DNA from: Flintibacter muris
GTDB lineage: Bacteria > Bacillota > Clostridia > Oscillospirales > Oscillospiraceae
Assembly (NCBI RefSeq): GCF_943192995.1
Contig: NZ_CALPCP010000004.1
Coordinates: 1 to 64,000, forward strand
DNA length: 64,000 nt
Direction: 5' to 3'
The stretch's first letter is position 1, and every line of letters begins with the position of its first letter. Below the pieces are notes generated by a model. It was not told where the DNA came from. It saw nothing but the letters and a program-made list of their open reading frames with translations, and ran no database searches. The position numbers and the translations under genes are program-made. Shown one piece after another: positions 53,781 to 62,426 of the stretch.

Positions 53781-54925
53781 CACATCATCGCCTGAAGCTG
53801 CTGCACACTTTCAAAAATCGCATTAGCAGTTTTTATCATATCATCACTACAATTATTTGCTCCCATAGAAATTCTGATAGTACAGCTTGCATCCTGATCA
53901 TCAAGATACAATGCCTTTAAAACATGAGATGGATCAAGAGAACCAGCAGTACAAGCAGACCCAGCAGACACACAAATGTCTTTCTCATTTAGCAATAGCA
54001 ACATTGCTTCACTCTCACACTTTGGCAAAGTTAAACTAATAATATTTGGTACACCGCCAGAACAATTCACAACATAATTGACACCAAGCCGATCTAACTC
54101 ACCCAAAAACAGCTTTCGCAAATGTTCATAATAGGCTCTATCTGCATCAATATTCTTTATAATTTTTTCCGCAGCCTCACCCATAGACACGATCCCCGGA
54201 ACATTTTCTGTTCCTGCCCGAAGATGATTCTCTTGGCCTCCGCCTGTAATAACAGGCTCCAACTTAATACCACGCCTCACATACAATGCGCCAATTCCCT
54301 TCATTGCATGAATCTTATGACCAGACATTGCCATCAAATCAATATGGCTTGTATTTACATCCAAATGAATATGTCCCAATGCCTGAACTGCATCTGTCAT
54401 AAAAAGTACACCATATTCCTGACAAAGATCGCCAATGTCATCAATAAGCTGAATAGAACCAATTTCATTATTAACTGCCATAATTGAAACAAGGCCAAGG
54501 GTATCCTTGAAAATTTTCATAACACGTTCCAATTCTTCAATATCTACTCGTCCATCCTCATCAACTGGCATATAAATAACTTTAAATCCATCCTTTTCAA
54601 GAACCTTACAAGTATTAAGAACTGCATGATGCTCAATCTGGCTTGTGATAATTGTTGTCTTGCCGTTCTCTTTCAAATAAGGTGCAATACCACGCAAAGC
54701 TAAATTATCACTTTCACTACCACCAGCAGTAAAAACTATTTCATCATCCATTGCGCCTATACATCTTGCGATTTGTTTTCTGGCCTTCGCAACCATCTGT
54801 GCTGCTTCAGTTCCCGCCTTATGCAAACTACTTGGATTTCCATAACAATCATGAATTGCCCAACAAGCAGCTTCAAAAGCATCTCTGGAAATTTTAGTAG
54901 TTGCAGCATTATCAAGATAGATCAT
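53780..54925 (-). CDS. Cysteine desulfurase (NifS/IscS-like)
   Basis: 381 residues. PLP-dependent enzyme that takes sulfur from Cys. Key marks: IEHHAVLNT, DAVQALGH, SGHKIHAMKGIG with the PLP Lys, GTENVPG, and active Cys in SAGSACTAGSLDPSHVL. Complete and intact. A phage enzyme of this type could supply tRNA thiolation (the array has Lys, Glu and Gln tRNAs with U34) or DNA phosphorothioate; no partner genes (MnmA or Dnd) are seen in the window. Confidence 0.9.
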   Translation of the reverse strand: MIYLDNAATTKISRDAFEAACWAIHDCYGNPSSLHKAGTEAAQMVAKARKQIARCIGAMDDEIVFTAGGSESDNLALRGIAPYLKENGKTTIITSQIEHHAVLNTCKVLEKDGFKVIYMPVDEDGRVDIEELERVMKIFKDTLGLVSIMAVNNEIGSIQLIDDIGDLCQEYGVLFMTDAVQALGHIHLDVNTSHIDLMAMSGHKIHAMKGIGALYVRRGIKLEPVITGGGQENHLRAGTENVPGIVSMGEAAEKIIKNIDADRAYYEHLRKLFLGELDRLGVNYVVNCSGGVPNIISLTLPKCESEAMLLLLNEKDICVSAGSACTAGSLDPSHVLKALYLDDQDASCTIRISMGANNCSDDMIKTANAIFESVQQLQAMM

Positions 54926-54929
54926 TTAA

Positions 54930-55136
54930 TCACTCCTTATTCCCATCGCTAAACTCTTGAATATATTTTTGATATGCCTGACCATATTCTTTGCGACCAG
55001 ATTCAATATTTTTTTCAATTTCGGTATCCTCTAAGTCTAAAACACTTTGTCCTCTATCAAAAAAGTCGCAAGGTTCATCACTTTCACATTGGTCATGCCA
55101 AATACAATCTAAGCACGTATACTTTTCAGTTTCCAT
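54930..55136 (-). CDS. Small Cys-rich acidic protein
   Basis: 68 residues, CLDCIWHDQCESDEPCDFF is a likely metal site; then acidic helix. Follows the helicase gene with operator-like copy 5 in front. The leader holds a start-stop ATG-TGA with its own AAGGAGG. Confidence 0.65.
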   Translation of the reverse strand: METEKYTCLDCIWHDQCESDEPCDFFDRGQSVLDLEDTEIEKNIESGRKEYGQAYQKYIQEFSDGNKE

Positions 55137-55177
55137 ATTAACAAAACACTCCTATTCACATAATATTCCTCCTTTGT

Positions 55178-55196
55178 AATTATAAATGTTGTTATT
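55178..55196. promoter_or_regulatory. Operator-like 19-bp word, copy 5
   Basis: AATTATAAATGTTGTTATT at the very end of the helicase gene, upstream of the small Cys-rich gene. Confidence 0.55.
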
Positions 55197-57001
55197 TAGT
55201 TAAAAATAGCTGCTACAAATTCACTTTCCATAGCATCTTTGCCATTATAAGAATACGTAGAAGAAATATTTAAGATTTTTTCTGCTCTCGTAATTGCAAC
55301 ATACATAAGTCGCTTTTCCTCATCAATGTTTTCGCTTTTCTCATGAGGCAACAATCCTTGATTAACTCCAGCAACAAAAACAATCGGAAACTCAAGTCCC
55401 TTAGACTTATGAATCGTCATAAGCTGGACGGAATTAGGATCATGTTTTTTCTCCTTTGAAAATTTCATCATAAAGGAAATAAACCGCTTTGTATCATTGT
55501 AATTCGAGGCCATACGCTGAAGCGTATTCAAGTTATCAGTGCGGCTATCATCGTTGTCACACAAATCCTTTGAAACATAAGAATCCAGATTCAACGTTTC
55601 CCGCAGATCAGCAATCATATCTGCAACTGTTTTATACTTTGACTCACTAATTGACTTGATCGTTGCATGAATACTATTTACGCTATTTTTTACTTTCCAA
55701 TTAGTTCTACTTACTCTGAACATGGCACAATAAAGAGACATTTTTTCTTTTCTGGCAGTACGTTTAACTTCCTGTAAAAATGATTGACCAAGATAACGAT
55801 TAGGCCGATTATAAATATACTCAAATGCTTCATCGTCATTTATGTCACAAACTAACCGCAAATACGACAAAACAATCTTAATCTCACGGCGATCAATAAA
55901 CGACATACCATCTACAATCGAATACGGAATTTCACTTCGATACAATGCCGTTTCAAAATTCTGCAACTGAGCATTTGTTCGGGTTAGAATTGCAATGTCT
56001 TTGTAATCATATCCTGCTTCAATATATGTCTGAATCTTTTTCGCAATCCCATTTGCTTCTGCACTTTCATCATCATACCTGGTATACTGTGGCTCTTCAA
56101 ACTTTTTCTTATCTGCAATACTTTCTACATAATGTCGATGCTTCGATTCTGGAATACATTCAGCAAAATGATTTGCCGCTGCTACAATATCTTGACTACT
56201 CCGATAATTCTTGTTTAGGTGAATAATCTTTGCATTAGGCCAGTCCTCATCAAAGTTCATTACAAACTTGTTATCACTACCCCGCCACATAAAAATATTC
56301 TGAAGTGGATCATCAACAACAAAAACATTTTTATGCCTTGCGCCAATTAGTCTGATAATTTCATACTGAACAGCATTTGTGTCCTGCATCTCATCAGCCA
56401 AAATAAACTGATACTGCTCCTGACAATAACGAAGGCCATCCTCATTAGTGTTCAAAATCTCATAGCACTTTACCAGCATATCGTCAAAATCCAACTGATT
56501 ATGTTCTGCCTTGTATTTCTCATAATACTTATAGACTTTTCCAAACTTTGTAGAAGTATCTGGCTTTTTCATCTGGTTCTTTTGAATTGAAATATAACTT
56601 AGAATATCTGCGATTTCTTGTCCATCAGGCTCTTTCTCTCTAAAATAATGTTGCAAAATTTCCTCAATAATTTTAACTTTTTTCCAATCTGCATCCAAAA
56701 TCTCAAAATCTTCTCTGTTGAACTTCCGAACAATACGGAATCCAAAAGAATGAAAAGTTTCAACATTGATGAACTTTACATAACCCGGAATCATTTTTGC
56801 AAGCCGTTCTACCATATTCTCTTTTGCTTTCTTGCTAAAAGTAATCGCTAAAATATTTCCGGGATCAACGTCATAGTCCTCAATCAGTTTTACAATTCGA
56901 GTAACAAGCACACGGGTTTTTCCACTACCCGCAGAAGCAATTACATTACAGCACCCTTCATAAAAATTTACAGCTTCTTGCTGTACTTTACTAAGTTCCA
57001 T
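55196..57001 (-). CDS. UvrD/Rep-type DNA helicase
   Basis: 601 residues, superfamily 1. Motif I ASAGSGKTRVLVTRI (~23-37), motif Ia TFSKKAKENM, motif II ADEMQDTN, motif III VVDDPLQNIFMWRG, motif IV/V NYRSS and MTIHKSKGLEFPIVFVAG, motif VI LMYVAITRAEK. Acts in replication or repair. GGAGG 9 nt before the ATG. Confidence 0.93.
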   Translation of the reverse strand: MELSKVQQEAVNFYEGCCNVIASAGSGKTRVLVTRIVKLIEDYDVDPGNILAITFSKKAKENMVERLAKMIPGYVKFINVETFHSFGFRIVRKFNREDFEILDADWKKVKIIEEILQHYFREKEPDGQEIADILSYISIQKNQMKKPDTSTKFGKVYKYYEKYKAEHNQLDFDDMLVKCYEILNTNEDGLRYCQEQYQFILADEMQDTNAVQYEIIRLIGARHKNVFVVDDPLQNIFMWRGSDNKFVMNFDEDWPNAKIIHLNKNYRSSQDIVAAANHFAECIPESKHRHYVESIADKKKFEEPQYTRYDDESAEANGIAKKIQTYIEAGYDYKDIAILTRTNAQLQNFETALYRSEIPYSIVDGMSFIDRREIKIVLSYLRLVCDINDDEAFEYIYNRPNRYLGQSFLQEVKRTARKEKMSLYCAMFRVSRTNWKVKNSVNSIHATIKSISESKYKTVADMIADLRETLNLDSYVSKDLCDNDDSRTDNLNTLQRMASNYNDTKRFISFMMKFSKEKKHDPNSVQLMTIHKSKGLEFPIVFVAGVNQGLLPHEKSENIDEEKRLMYVAITRAEKILNISSTYSYNGKDAMESEFVAAIFN

Positions 57002-57269
57002 TATCTTTTTCCTCCAAATTCATTGTTGCCCCACAATGAGGACAATACTTAGTTTTTCGCTCATTCCACATATCACAACAGCTTGATACAACACCACTGG
57101 CTACTGATACGCCAGACCGATATTGTTTAACCCATTGTCCGTAATGAACAGGTATAGCTTCTATTTCCTGCTGCCTATTAATTACCGATAGCGCATTGGC
57201 CTGAAACCCCGTACCACACATTGCATACATCATATCCTCATAAACAGCAGCACGATCAATCAGTTCCAT
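56991..57269 (-). CDS. Small zinc-ribbon protein
   Basis: 92 residues from ATG 57269 (GGGGGG site). N-terminal helix MELIDRAAVYEDMMYAM, C-terminal CCDMW...YCPHCGA zinc ribbon. Such proteins are common in Clostridial phages; function unknown. Overlaps the helicase start by 11 nt. Confidence 0.72.
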   Translation of the reverse strand: MELIDRAAVYEDMMYAMCGTGFQANALSVINRQQEIEAIPVHYGQWVKQYRSGVSVASGVVSSCCDMWNERKTKYCPHCGATMNLEEKDNGT

Positions 57270-58380
57270 CACGTTTCCCCCCTGTCCCATATTCTACTTC
57301 ATATCCATATCGCTCTTTCATAGTATCTTGGTAATCTTTCTCCTGAACAGACGGTAACATTTTTATCACATCATCTGCTCCATATAGCAAAGTAATATCA
57401 GACAATCGCTTAAACTGTTCTATGTAGTTACTGCCCAATGCTTCATTCTTTTCCAGACGTTTTTCTGCATTGGTATCCATAATGGCTTTTAGCACTACGC
57501 CAATCTCTTGCCGCCGCTGATCAATAGTTTTTTCATTAAAACTGCGCAAAATATTTTTACACTGTTCTTCATCAACACGCCACAATTCAAAAGCACGACA
57601 TACAAATAAAATCCCATGTTCTTTCATCATACGTGTCAACTCAGTATTGTAACGCAATGCTTTCTTCCCATACCACTTTTCACTATCAGATAAAATTTTA
57701 GCTTTGCGGCTGGCCTTTTCAACCAATTTTGAATACAACTTCATTTCATCATCTGTAGCTTTTCTGATCTCCGCTTGCTCAACAATGATATGTCCATTTT
57801 CAATCTCTGCCGTTGTAGGCATAACACCAATCATATGTGTCTCATTGTAAATCACACAATTCATTGCTGCCAGATACTTAATGCACCGCCGAATATAATC
57901 ATCAATTCGATTGTCAGCCTTGTTGAAATACTCTGAAAGAATATTTGCATCAAAGTCCATATCAATAACTACTGAATCCTGATTATATTTCATCTTGGTA
58001 TAATTGGAATTTACCATGCTTACTACTTGTGCTAAATCTATAGATGTAATTACTGCCTTACGATCCTTATACCCCTCACCAAAAAGGACTTCATACAGAA
58101 TCAGTGGCGCAAGATATTGGTAAATGCCTTTGTGTATTTTGGAATCATACAATGACTTTGGATACTTGTACACCTCCAGCACTGTGTATTTTTTGGTCGT
58201 TACGTCATACTCATAATCACAGTACCTTGCCAACGTGTCCAAGAACATACTTTGATATTTGCCGCTGGCAAACTTTTCTTTTCGGTGATAGGATCGCCGC
58301 TGCGCCTCAGAACAAACCTTATCTACAAGCACACTTTCATTGTAAGTCCCACGCTTTAGTCGAACTTCACGTTTCTCGAT
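57256..58380 (-). CDS. Hypothetical early protein with possible ATC start
   Basis: The frame runs open to the codon ATC at 58380, which stands 8 nt behind a perfect AAAGGAG (58389-58395). The first usual start, GTG at 58332, has no ribosome site, and the intervening residues (IEKREVRLKRGTYNESV) look coding. From ATC the product has 374 residues, mostly helical with an internal YIRRCIKYLAAMNCVIYN. Family unknown; perhaps replication-related by position upstream of the helicase. Confidence 0.65.
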   Translation of the reverse strand: MEKREVRLKRGTYNESVLVDKVCSEAQRRSYHRKEKFASGKYQSMFLDTLARYCDYEYDVTTKKYTVLEVYKYPKSLYDSKIHKGIYQYLAPLILYEVLFGEGYKDRKAVITSIDLAQVVSMVNSNYTKMKYNQDSVVIDMDFDANILSEYFNKADNRIDDYIRRCIKYLAAMNCVIYNETHMIGVMPTTAEIENGHIIVEQAEIRKATDDEMKLYSKLVEKASRKAKILSDSEKWYGKKALRYNTELTRMMKEHGILFVCRAFELWRVDEEQCKNILRSFNEKTIDQRRQEIGVVLKAIMDTNAEKRLEKNEALGSNYIEQFKRLSDITLLYGADDVIKMLPSVQEKDYQDTMKERYGYEVEYGTGGKRDGTD

Positions 58381-58395
58381 TTTTTACACTCCTTT

Positions 58396-58691
58396 CAAAA
58401 TTGCCGAAGTTGCTATCCACCCGAAAATCCTTGAAACCGTTGCGGCACAATGGATTCAGCGATTTTTGCTATGCACTTTTTAGCCATAATTAAATATATA
58501 TAATATTATGGCCTTTTGGTGCATACAGGAATCCCGCAGAAGCAAGCCAAATTGGGACTGTTCCAAGACTTTTTTCTGGAGGGCAACTATCAAACACAGT
58601 TGTATTATTTCATGAACTTGCCGTAGGCAAGTGAATGACAGCGAAGGCAACGCCGTAGGTGTTGGCAAGCTGAAATCCTACCTCCCGCCGA
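58396..58691. other. Region between early gene and integrase; possible attachment site
   Basis: Seen: a GCCATAATT/AATTATGGC hairpin (about 58486-58516), a perfect CTTGCC-gta-GGCAAG hairpin (about 58618-58632), and AACGCC-gta-GGTGTT (about 58649-58663). One 34-codon plus-strand frame (GTG at 58519 onward, IPQKQAKLGLFQDFF) looks like a gene remnant. It is just downstream of the recombinase, where attP usually lies. No tRNA core was found. Confidence 0.3.
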
Positions 58692-59456
58692 TTAAAGCCC
58701 GTGACTCTCAATAAAAGCATCCATTTCAGACTGATCCCGCTTTATATAATGATAGGTAGTTCTAATATTACTATGTTGTAAAAACTGCGATACCATTACT
58801 TCATCCTGTGTATCTGTACTTGTAGAGATCATGTGATAAGGATTAGTTTTACGCAGCGAGTGTGTCCCCATGTGCATATCAATGTTCAGTGCTTTAGCTG
58901 CTCTCTGGAGCATACGCCGCATTCCATCCACTGACATAGGCTCTGTCGGTTTCTTCCCATTCGGGAATAGCCAATCAGACATTTTGTACTGACCAAGAGT
59001 ATTGAAATATAAAGTCAGTGCATCTCTGGCCTTAGTATTCAACAACACAATAGACTTCTTCCCGGTCTTTTGCTCATGGTCGAATGTCACGTGTGTTTTA
59101 AAAGACCCATCTGGATTCAGAATGTCATATACATGGAGTGCTAATATATCCCCCGCCCGTCTGCACATATTCAAAGAAAACACAAAATAGGCGTAGTCCC
59201 GGATGTTATTATTCATCCAGCCTTTACGATTTAAGAAGTAATTCTTCAGCCGCTCAATATCATCCAGCGAACGAATAGGATCAGTAGGATTGTGATTACA
59301 ATGGTCACGTTCTACATAGTCCTGATCCATGATAGGAGCAGCTACCTTTTGTGTGGCTGCTGTTTTTTCTTGCATCAGTCGCCCAAGCATCTGTTCCAGT
59401 TCAGGAGAAAAGGTAATTGTCATTTCACCAGCATTGATAGCTTTTTTGTTGTTCAT
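58692..59456 (-). CDS. Tyrosine recombinase (integrase)
   Basis: 254 residues from ATG 59456, GGAGGG 7 nt before it. Catalytic residues are in the usual order: Arg in NMCRRAGD (about 115), Lys in the beta hairpin after, GTHSLRKT (His-x-x-Arg, ~200), LQHSNIRTT and Tyr in YHYIK (~240). Integrates or resolves the phage genome. Promoter at 59541-59569 with operator-like copy 6 in the leader. Confidence 0.9.
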   Translation of the reverse strand: MNNKKAINAGEMTITFSPELEQMLGRLMQEKTAATQKVAAPIMDQDYVERDHCNHNPTDPIRSLDDIERLKNYFLNRKGWMNNNIRDYAYFVFSLNMCRRAGDILALHVYDILNPDGSFKTHVTFDHEQKTGKKSIVLLNTKARDALTLYFNTLGQYKMSDWLFPNGKKPTEPMSVDGMRRMLQRAAKALNIDMHMGTHSLRKTNPYHMISTSTDTQDEVMVSQFLQHSNIRTTYHYIKRDQSEMDAFIESHGL

Positions 59457-59474
59457 CGCAAAGCCCTCCAAAAT

Positions 59475-59493
59475 AATTATAAATACTGTTATT
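59475..59493. promoter_or_regulatory. Operator-like 19-bp word, copy 6
   Basis: AATTATAAATACTGTTATT between the integrase promoter and its ribosome site, positioned to block elongation or a second promoter. Confidence 0.55.
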
Positions 59494-59540
59494 TGCTCAA
59501 AAATGAAAACCAGCCTATTTTGGGGTGAATCTCTATTATT

Positions 59541-59569
59541 AGTATAACCGATTTTGGCTTAAATGTCAA
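59541..59569 (-). promoter_or_regulatory. Promoter of the integrase gene
   Basis: Minus strand TTGACA (59569-59564), 17 bp, TATACT (59546-59541). Both boxes near consensus; transcript starts about 80 nt before the integrase ATG. Confidence 0.82.
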
Positions 59570-60412
59570 CTTCAAATTGCTGTTTTGCGAATTGAATTTG
59601 TGCATATATTTTGTGGTTATCGAATTAGTCGGGACACAAATTCCCCATTTTAGGAAGTTTCATCGACACAACTTTAGATCAGAAAGTGAAATTATGGTGG
59701 CCTGTTCAAATTCGTAACTGGATACTTTTATCCCGTTTTAGGAATCTTCTACGATGACAATTCCGATAGCAAATTGCGGTTTGGATGTTGAGTAGGTGTA
59801 CTTTACCTTTTTGGCAAAAATGAAAAGCGTTCAAAATGTAAACCATGCCCCACGGAGGGCGGACGGGATCGGCGGGAGTGTTTCGGCGTGGTTTGTTCCC
59901 ATTTTGGCGGGTTTGTTCGGCATACACCAAAAACCGAACAAACACCAGACAGCAGCCAGACGGAGCAGGACGGCGGGAGGATTGACCCGGAGGCCAGCAG
60001 CACACAGGCAAGACGCAGCGTGTCCAGCTTGTGCGGCTTTATCCCCTGTTGCCTGAATCAATCGTTTTTTAGGGCGGTTTTCGTTTCGGTTTCGTCCTCC
60101 CCATATCCCACACACCAGATCACACCATCCACCACACCAAACCGCCCACCAACTCAAACAACTATCAGCCCATTTCCACACCAACGATCCCGCCCACAAA
60201 CTACACCACCAGAACGACAGCGGCCCAAACCTACAAATAACTATCAGACACGAACCGTCACAAATCGCCTTGTAAAGCCCTACAGGCCACGCCAACACAA
60301 AGCAATATAGAGATACTACCGCCGCCACAAAACGCCGTTAGCGGCCTTTAAAAACCGTATATAAGCAATCGCACACTATACCGCCTTTTGCCGGTACTGG
60401 TACAAATACCAT
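59570..60412. other. Non-coding divergent control region, partly C/A-rich
   Basis: No convincing gene. Contains two imperfect direct repeats (TTTTAGGAAGTTTCATCGA at 59650 and TTTTAGGAATCTTCTACGA at 59739), a GC-rich block 59840-60060, and a 220-bp block (about 60090-60310) that is C- and A-rich with very little G on the plus strand and has AACTATCAG twice. Possible origin, packaging or regulator-binding region. Open frames here have unnatural composition. Confidence 0.4.
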
Positions 60413-60431
60413 AATAACAATATTTATAATT
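60413..60431. promoter_or_regulatory. Operator-like 19-bp word, copy 7
   Basis: AATAACAATATTTATAATT, inverted relative to copy 8, which is 57 bp away; together they bracket the start of the rightward unit. Confidence 0.55.
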
Positions 60432-60482
60432 TTGCACAAAATCATCCGTTGTTTTTTGTGCAGTTTTGAAGCAAAGAATCCG

Positions 60483-60511
60483 TTGACAAATTAGAAATGT
60501 TGTTATATACT
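60483..60511 (+). promoter_or_regulatory. Main rightward promoter with operator-like spacer (copy 8)
   Basis: TTGACA (60483-60488), 17 bp, TATACT (60506-60511). The spacer is the repeated word AATTAGAAATGTTGTTATA (60489-60507). Drives the rightward genes. Confidence 0.85.
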
Positions 60512-60800
60512 CTAACCATACCAAACAACGAAACACAAGCCCGCTACAGTCTGAAGGAGGCACACGCAAGGCGGGAAGCATGGTCAGGGCGTGAACCTTG
60601 AAAATTAAATAGGCTGTTGATCCCCTGTTATATAGGCTTAAAAATGTGGTTGACGTGTCCCACGGCTGGCCTTCCTTAATATAAGGAAGTTTACCACTCT
60701 GGCGGTTGAAATACCGTCAATGGCATAGTGAGGAATTGGGGGGATTTAATGAGGCCACAAACAATATTTCTAAATTCATGCTAACGTATGGAGGTTAAAA
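60512..60800 (+). other. Long leader of the first rightward gene
   Basis: 289 nt without a gene. Holds GAAGGAGG with a 4-codon frame MVRA-stop at about 60579, a CTTCCTT/AAGGAAG hairpin (60672-60690), a GGCGGT/ACCGTC stem and operator-like copy 10 (60757-60775) just before the gene. Suggests post-transcriptional control. Confidence 0.35.
60757..60775. promoter_or_regulatory. Operator-like 19-bp word, copy 10 (weaker)
   Basis: A variant with ACAATATTTCTAAATT; keeps 14-15 of 19 positions. Confidence 0.4.
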
Positions 60801-61130
60801 ATGTATCTTGAATTATCACTTGACGGCAAAACCAATATTGAACTTGCTAAAAAGTTTCAAAATGGTTTTTGCTATCGTGGTATTTATGACCACGGTAAAC
60901 GCATTGCACAACTTGAAGTTGTGCTTGACTATGGCGAAAAGGGTTATACCATTATTAGTGAAAAAGCCGGATTAATTGACGTTATCGGCGTTGAATTGAA
61001 GAATTTTGATAAAGTTCTTCATCAACTGAAGCGTTTAGGCTTTTCCGGGTTTGTTGGTGTATCACACGATCAAGAATGTTGTGAAGCTGAATGGTACGAT
61101 CCTAATTTCTTTATTTTCGTGAAAATCTGA
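60801..61130 (+). CDS. Hypothetical accessory protein, first of the rightward unit
   Basis: 109 residues; GGAGG 7 nt before the ATG. Mixed alpha/beta, FCYRGIYDHGKRIAQLEVVL, a C-terminal acidic/aromatic part. Not recognised. Confidence 0.65.
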   Translation: MYLELSLDGKTNIELAKKFQNGFCYRGIYDHGKRIAQLEVVLDYGEKGYTIISEKAGLIDVIGVELKNFDKVLHQLKRLGFSGFVGVSHDQECCEAEWYDPNFFIFVKI

Positions 61131-61319
61131 TTTTGTCCGCTAACGTGGACACACTTTCCAGCATTTACCGGGCTATTGGAGCATAGCAGATCAAGAAGGC
61201 AGTTATAGCAATCTGCGATAATTAAAAGCTAAACCGTTTTTAATCCGTCCATTGGATAGAAGCCATAAAACAACTATTGATTTAGTGTTTTTACATGGTA
61301 GAGGATTAAAAAAACAACT

Positions 61320-61378
61320 GGTTTTCTGGCGGGTTTTCCAGTACAAAAAGCCCGATCCCATATACCTATAAACCACTA
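61320..61378 (+). repeat. Leader repeat, copy 1
   Basis: A 59-bp sequence upstream of the 61409 gene that is largely repeated at 62427-62486. Shared words: GGTTTTCT, GGGTTTTCC, CAAAAAGCCC, CCAT and ATAAACCAC at matching spacing. GGGTTTT can pair with AAAAAGCCC. Confidence 0.75.
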
Positions 61379-61408
61379 AACCACAATAAAAATTATAGAG
61401 GTGAAAAA

Positions 61409-61795
61409 ATGAAAGTTACACTTGAAAAGGAATACAAGCGATATATCACGCTTGAAGAAGCTCCCCTTGTGCGCCGTTTTCTTGCCGACATGAAAGAGGA
61501 CGAATTTCCTATTGTGGACGCTGCGAAAATGGCCGTTGAAGTTGCGTGTGGCTGGGGAAATACGTGTACCAAAATCTATGAGGCAAAAGCTACTTTTGCC
61601 AAAAATCAGCGGGTTTATAATTGGTATAGTGAAGAATCCCGTGATTTTGACGTGTGGATTAACATTGTAGCGGAGGCCACAAACGGATTTTATATCATTG
61701 GAGTATATTTAACCGACATTCACAGCATTACAGGCGATAATAAAGAAGAAGTAAAATCTCATATGTACATACGTAAATTTACGGAGGTAAAATAA
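61409..61795 (+). CDS. Hypothetical accessory protein
   Basis: 128 residues, GAGGTG before the ATG. Hydrophilic, with VACGWGNTCTKIYEAKATF near the middle. Family unknown. Preceded by leader repeat copy 1. Confidence 0.65.
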   Translation: MKVTLEKEYKRYITLEEAPLVRRFLADMKEDEFPIVDAAKMAVEVACGWGNTCTKIYEAKATFAKNQRVYNWYSEESRDFDVWINIVAEATNGFYIIGVYLTDIHSITGDNKEEVKSHMYIRKFTEVK

Positions 61796-62025
61796 TGAAA
61801 ACTCAAAATATTGACGTTCACGGCGTTTATAGCCTAACAAATTGTGCTTGTATTGAAATTCATATTAAAGAAGGCTATGATCCTCGTATTATGTGGAGAG
61901 TTTCCATTGTAGATCATCCATTGCAAAAATGGCATGAAGCCAGAATTAACGAAACAGCAGCAGGAAGGGCATATTTTAGAGCGGGGAATATGCGGATTTA
62001 TTTAGATCAGGTAATGAGAACCTAA
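61795..62025 (+). CDS. Hypothetical small accessory protein
   Basis: 76 residues, GGAGG in the end of the preceding gene, sharing a base with its stop (TAATG), so coupled. Not recognised. Confidence 0.62.
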   Translation: MKTQNIDVHGVYSLTNCACIEIHIKEGYDPRIMWRVSIVDHPLQKWHEARINETAAGRAYFRAGNMRIYLDQVMRT

Positions 62026-62027
62026 CA

Positions 62028-62046
62028 AATAACAATATTTATAATT
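62028..62046. promoter_or_regulatory. Operator-like 19-bp word, copy 9
   Basis: AATAACAATATTTATAATT, identical to copy 7, about 40 bp before the next gene start; contains TATAAT in the rightward direction. Confidence 0.55.
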
Positions 62047-62086
62047 TGCGCTGTCCTATCGGCAAAACGGGGAGAAGGAGAAAGTC

Positions 62087-62419
62087 ATGAAATACAAGAC
62101 AACAAAAAAGGCAATCCGGGAAATGGGCGATCCGGTTTATTGCGTGGGATATTGTAACCTCCAAAACCTTTTGCGGTTTGTTGATCCGTTCGCCTATAGT
62201 GCAAGGGCCGAAGGTTGGGCTTGCGATTATTACAGCGTGGGAAACGTGATTATTTCCACGGGTTATTCCCCCATTGGGCGTAAAACAAATTATAACTTGT
62301 GCCGTGAGTACGACAGAAAAGCCCTTGCGATTATTGAAGATTATACCTTGAGCGTGGACGATATGCAAAACGGCGTTGCCGCATTGCTGGAGGAATTTGT
62401 GGGAAAGTTGACGGCGTAA
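62087..62419 (+). CDS. Hypothetical accessory protein
   Basis: 110 residues; GGAGAAGGAG before the ATG. GDPVYCVGYCNLQNLLRFVD suggests a small beta fold; similar proteins are widespread in mobile elements of gut Firmicutes but uncharacterised. Confidence 0.65.
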   Translation: MKYKTTKKAIREMGDPVYCVGYCNLQNLLRFVDPFAYSARAEGWACDYYSVGNVIISTGYSPIGRKTNYNLCREYDRKALAIIEDYTLSVDDMQNGVAALLEEFVGKLTA

Positions 62420-62426
62420 AATAAGC

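Noticed and set aside
59831-60328. Long overlapping frames on both strands in the control region
   Set aside because: Products are Trp/Cys-rich or Pro/Thr-rich with no recognisable fold and arise from the odd base composition.
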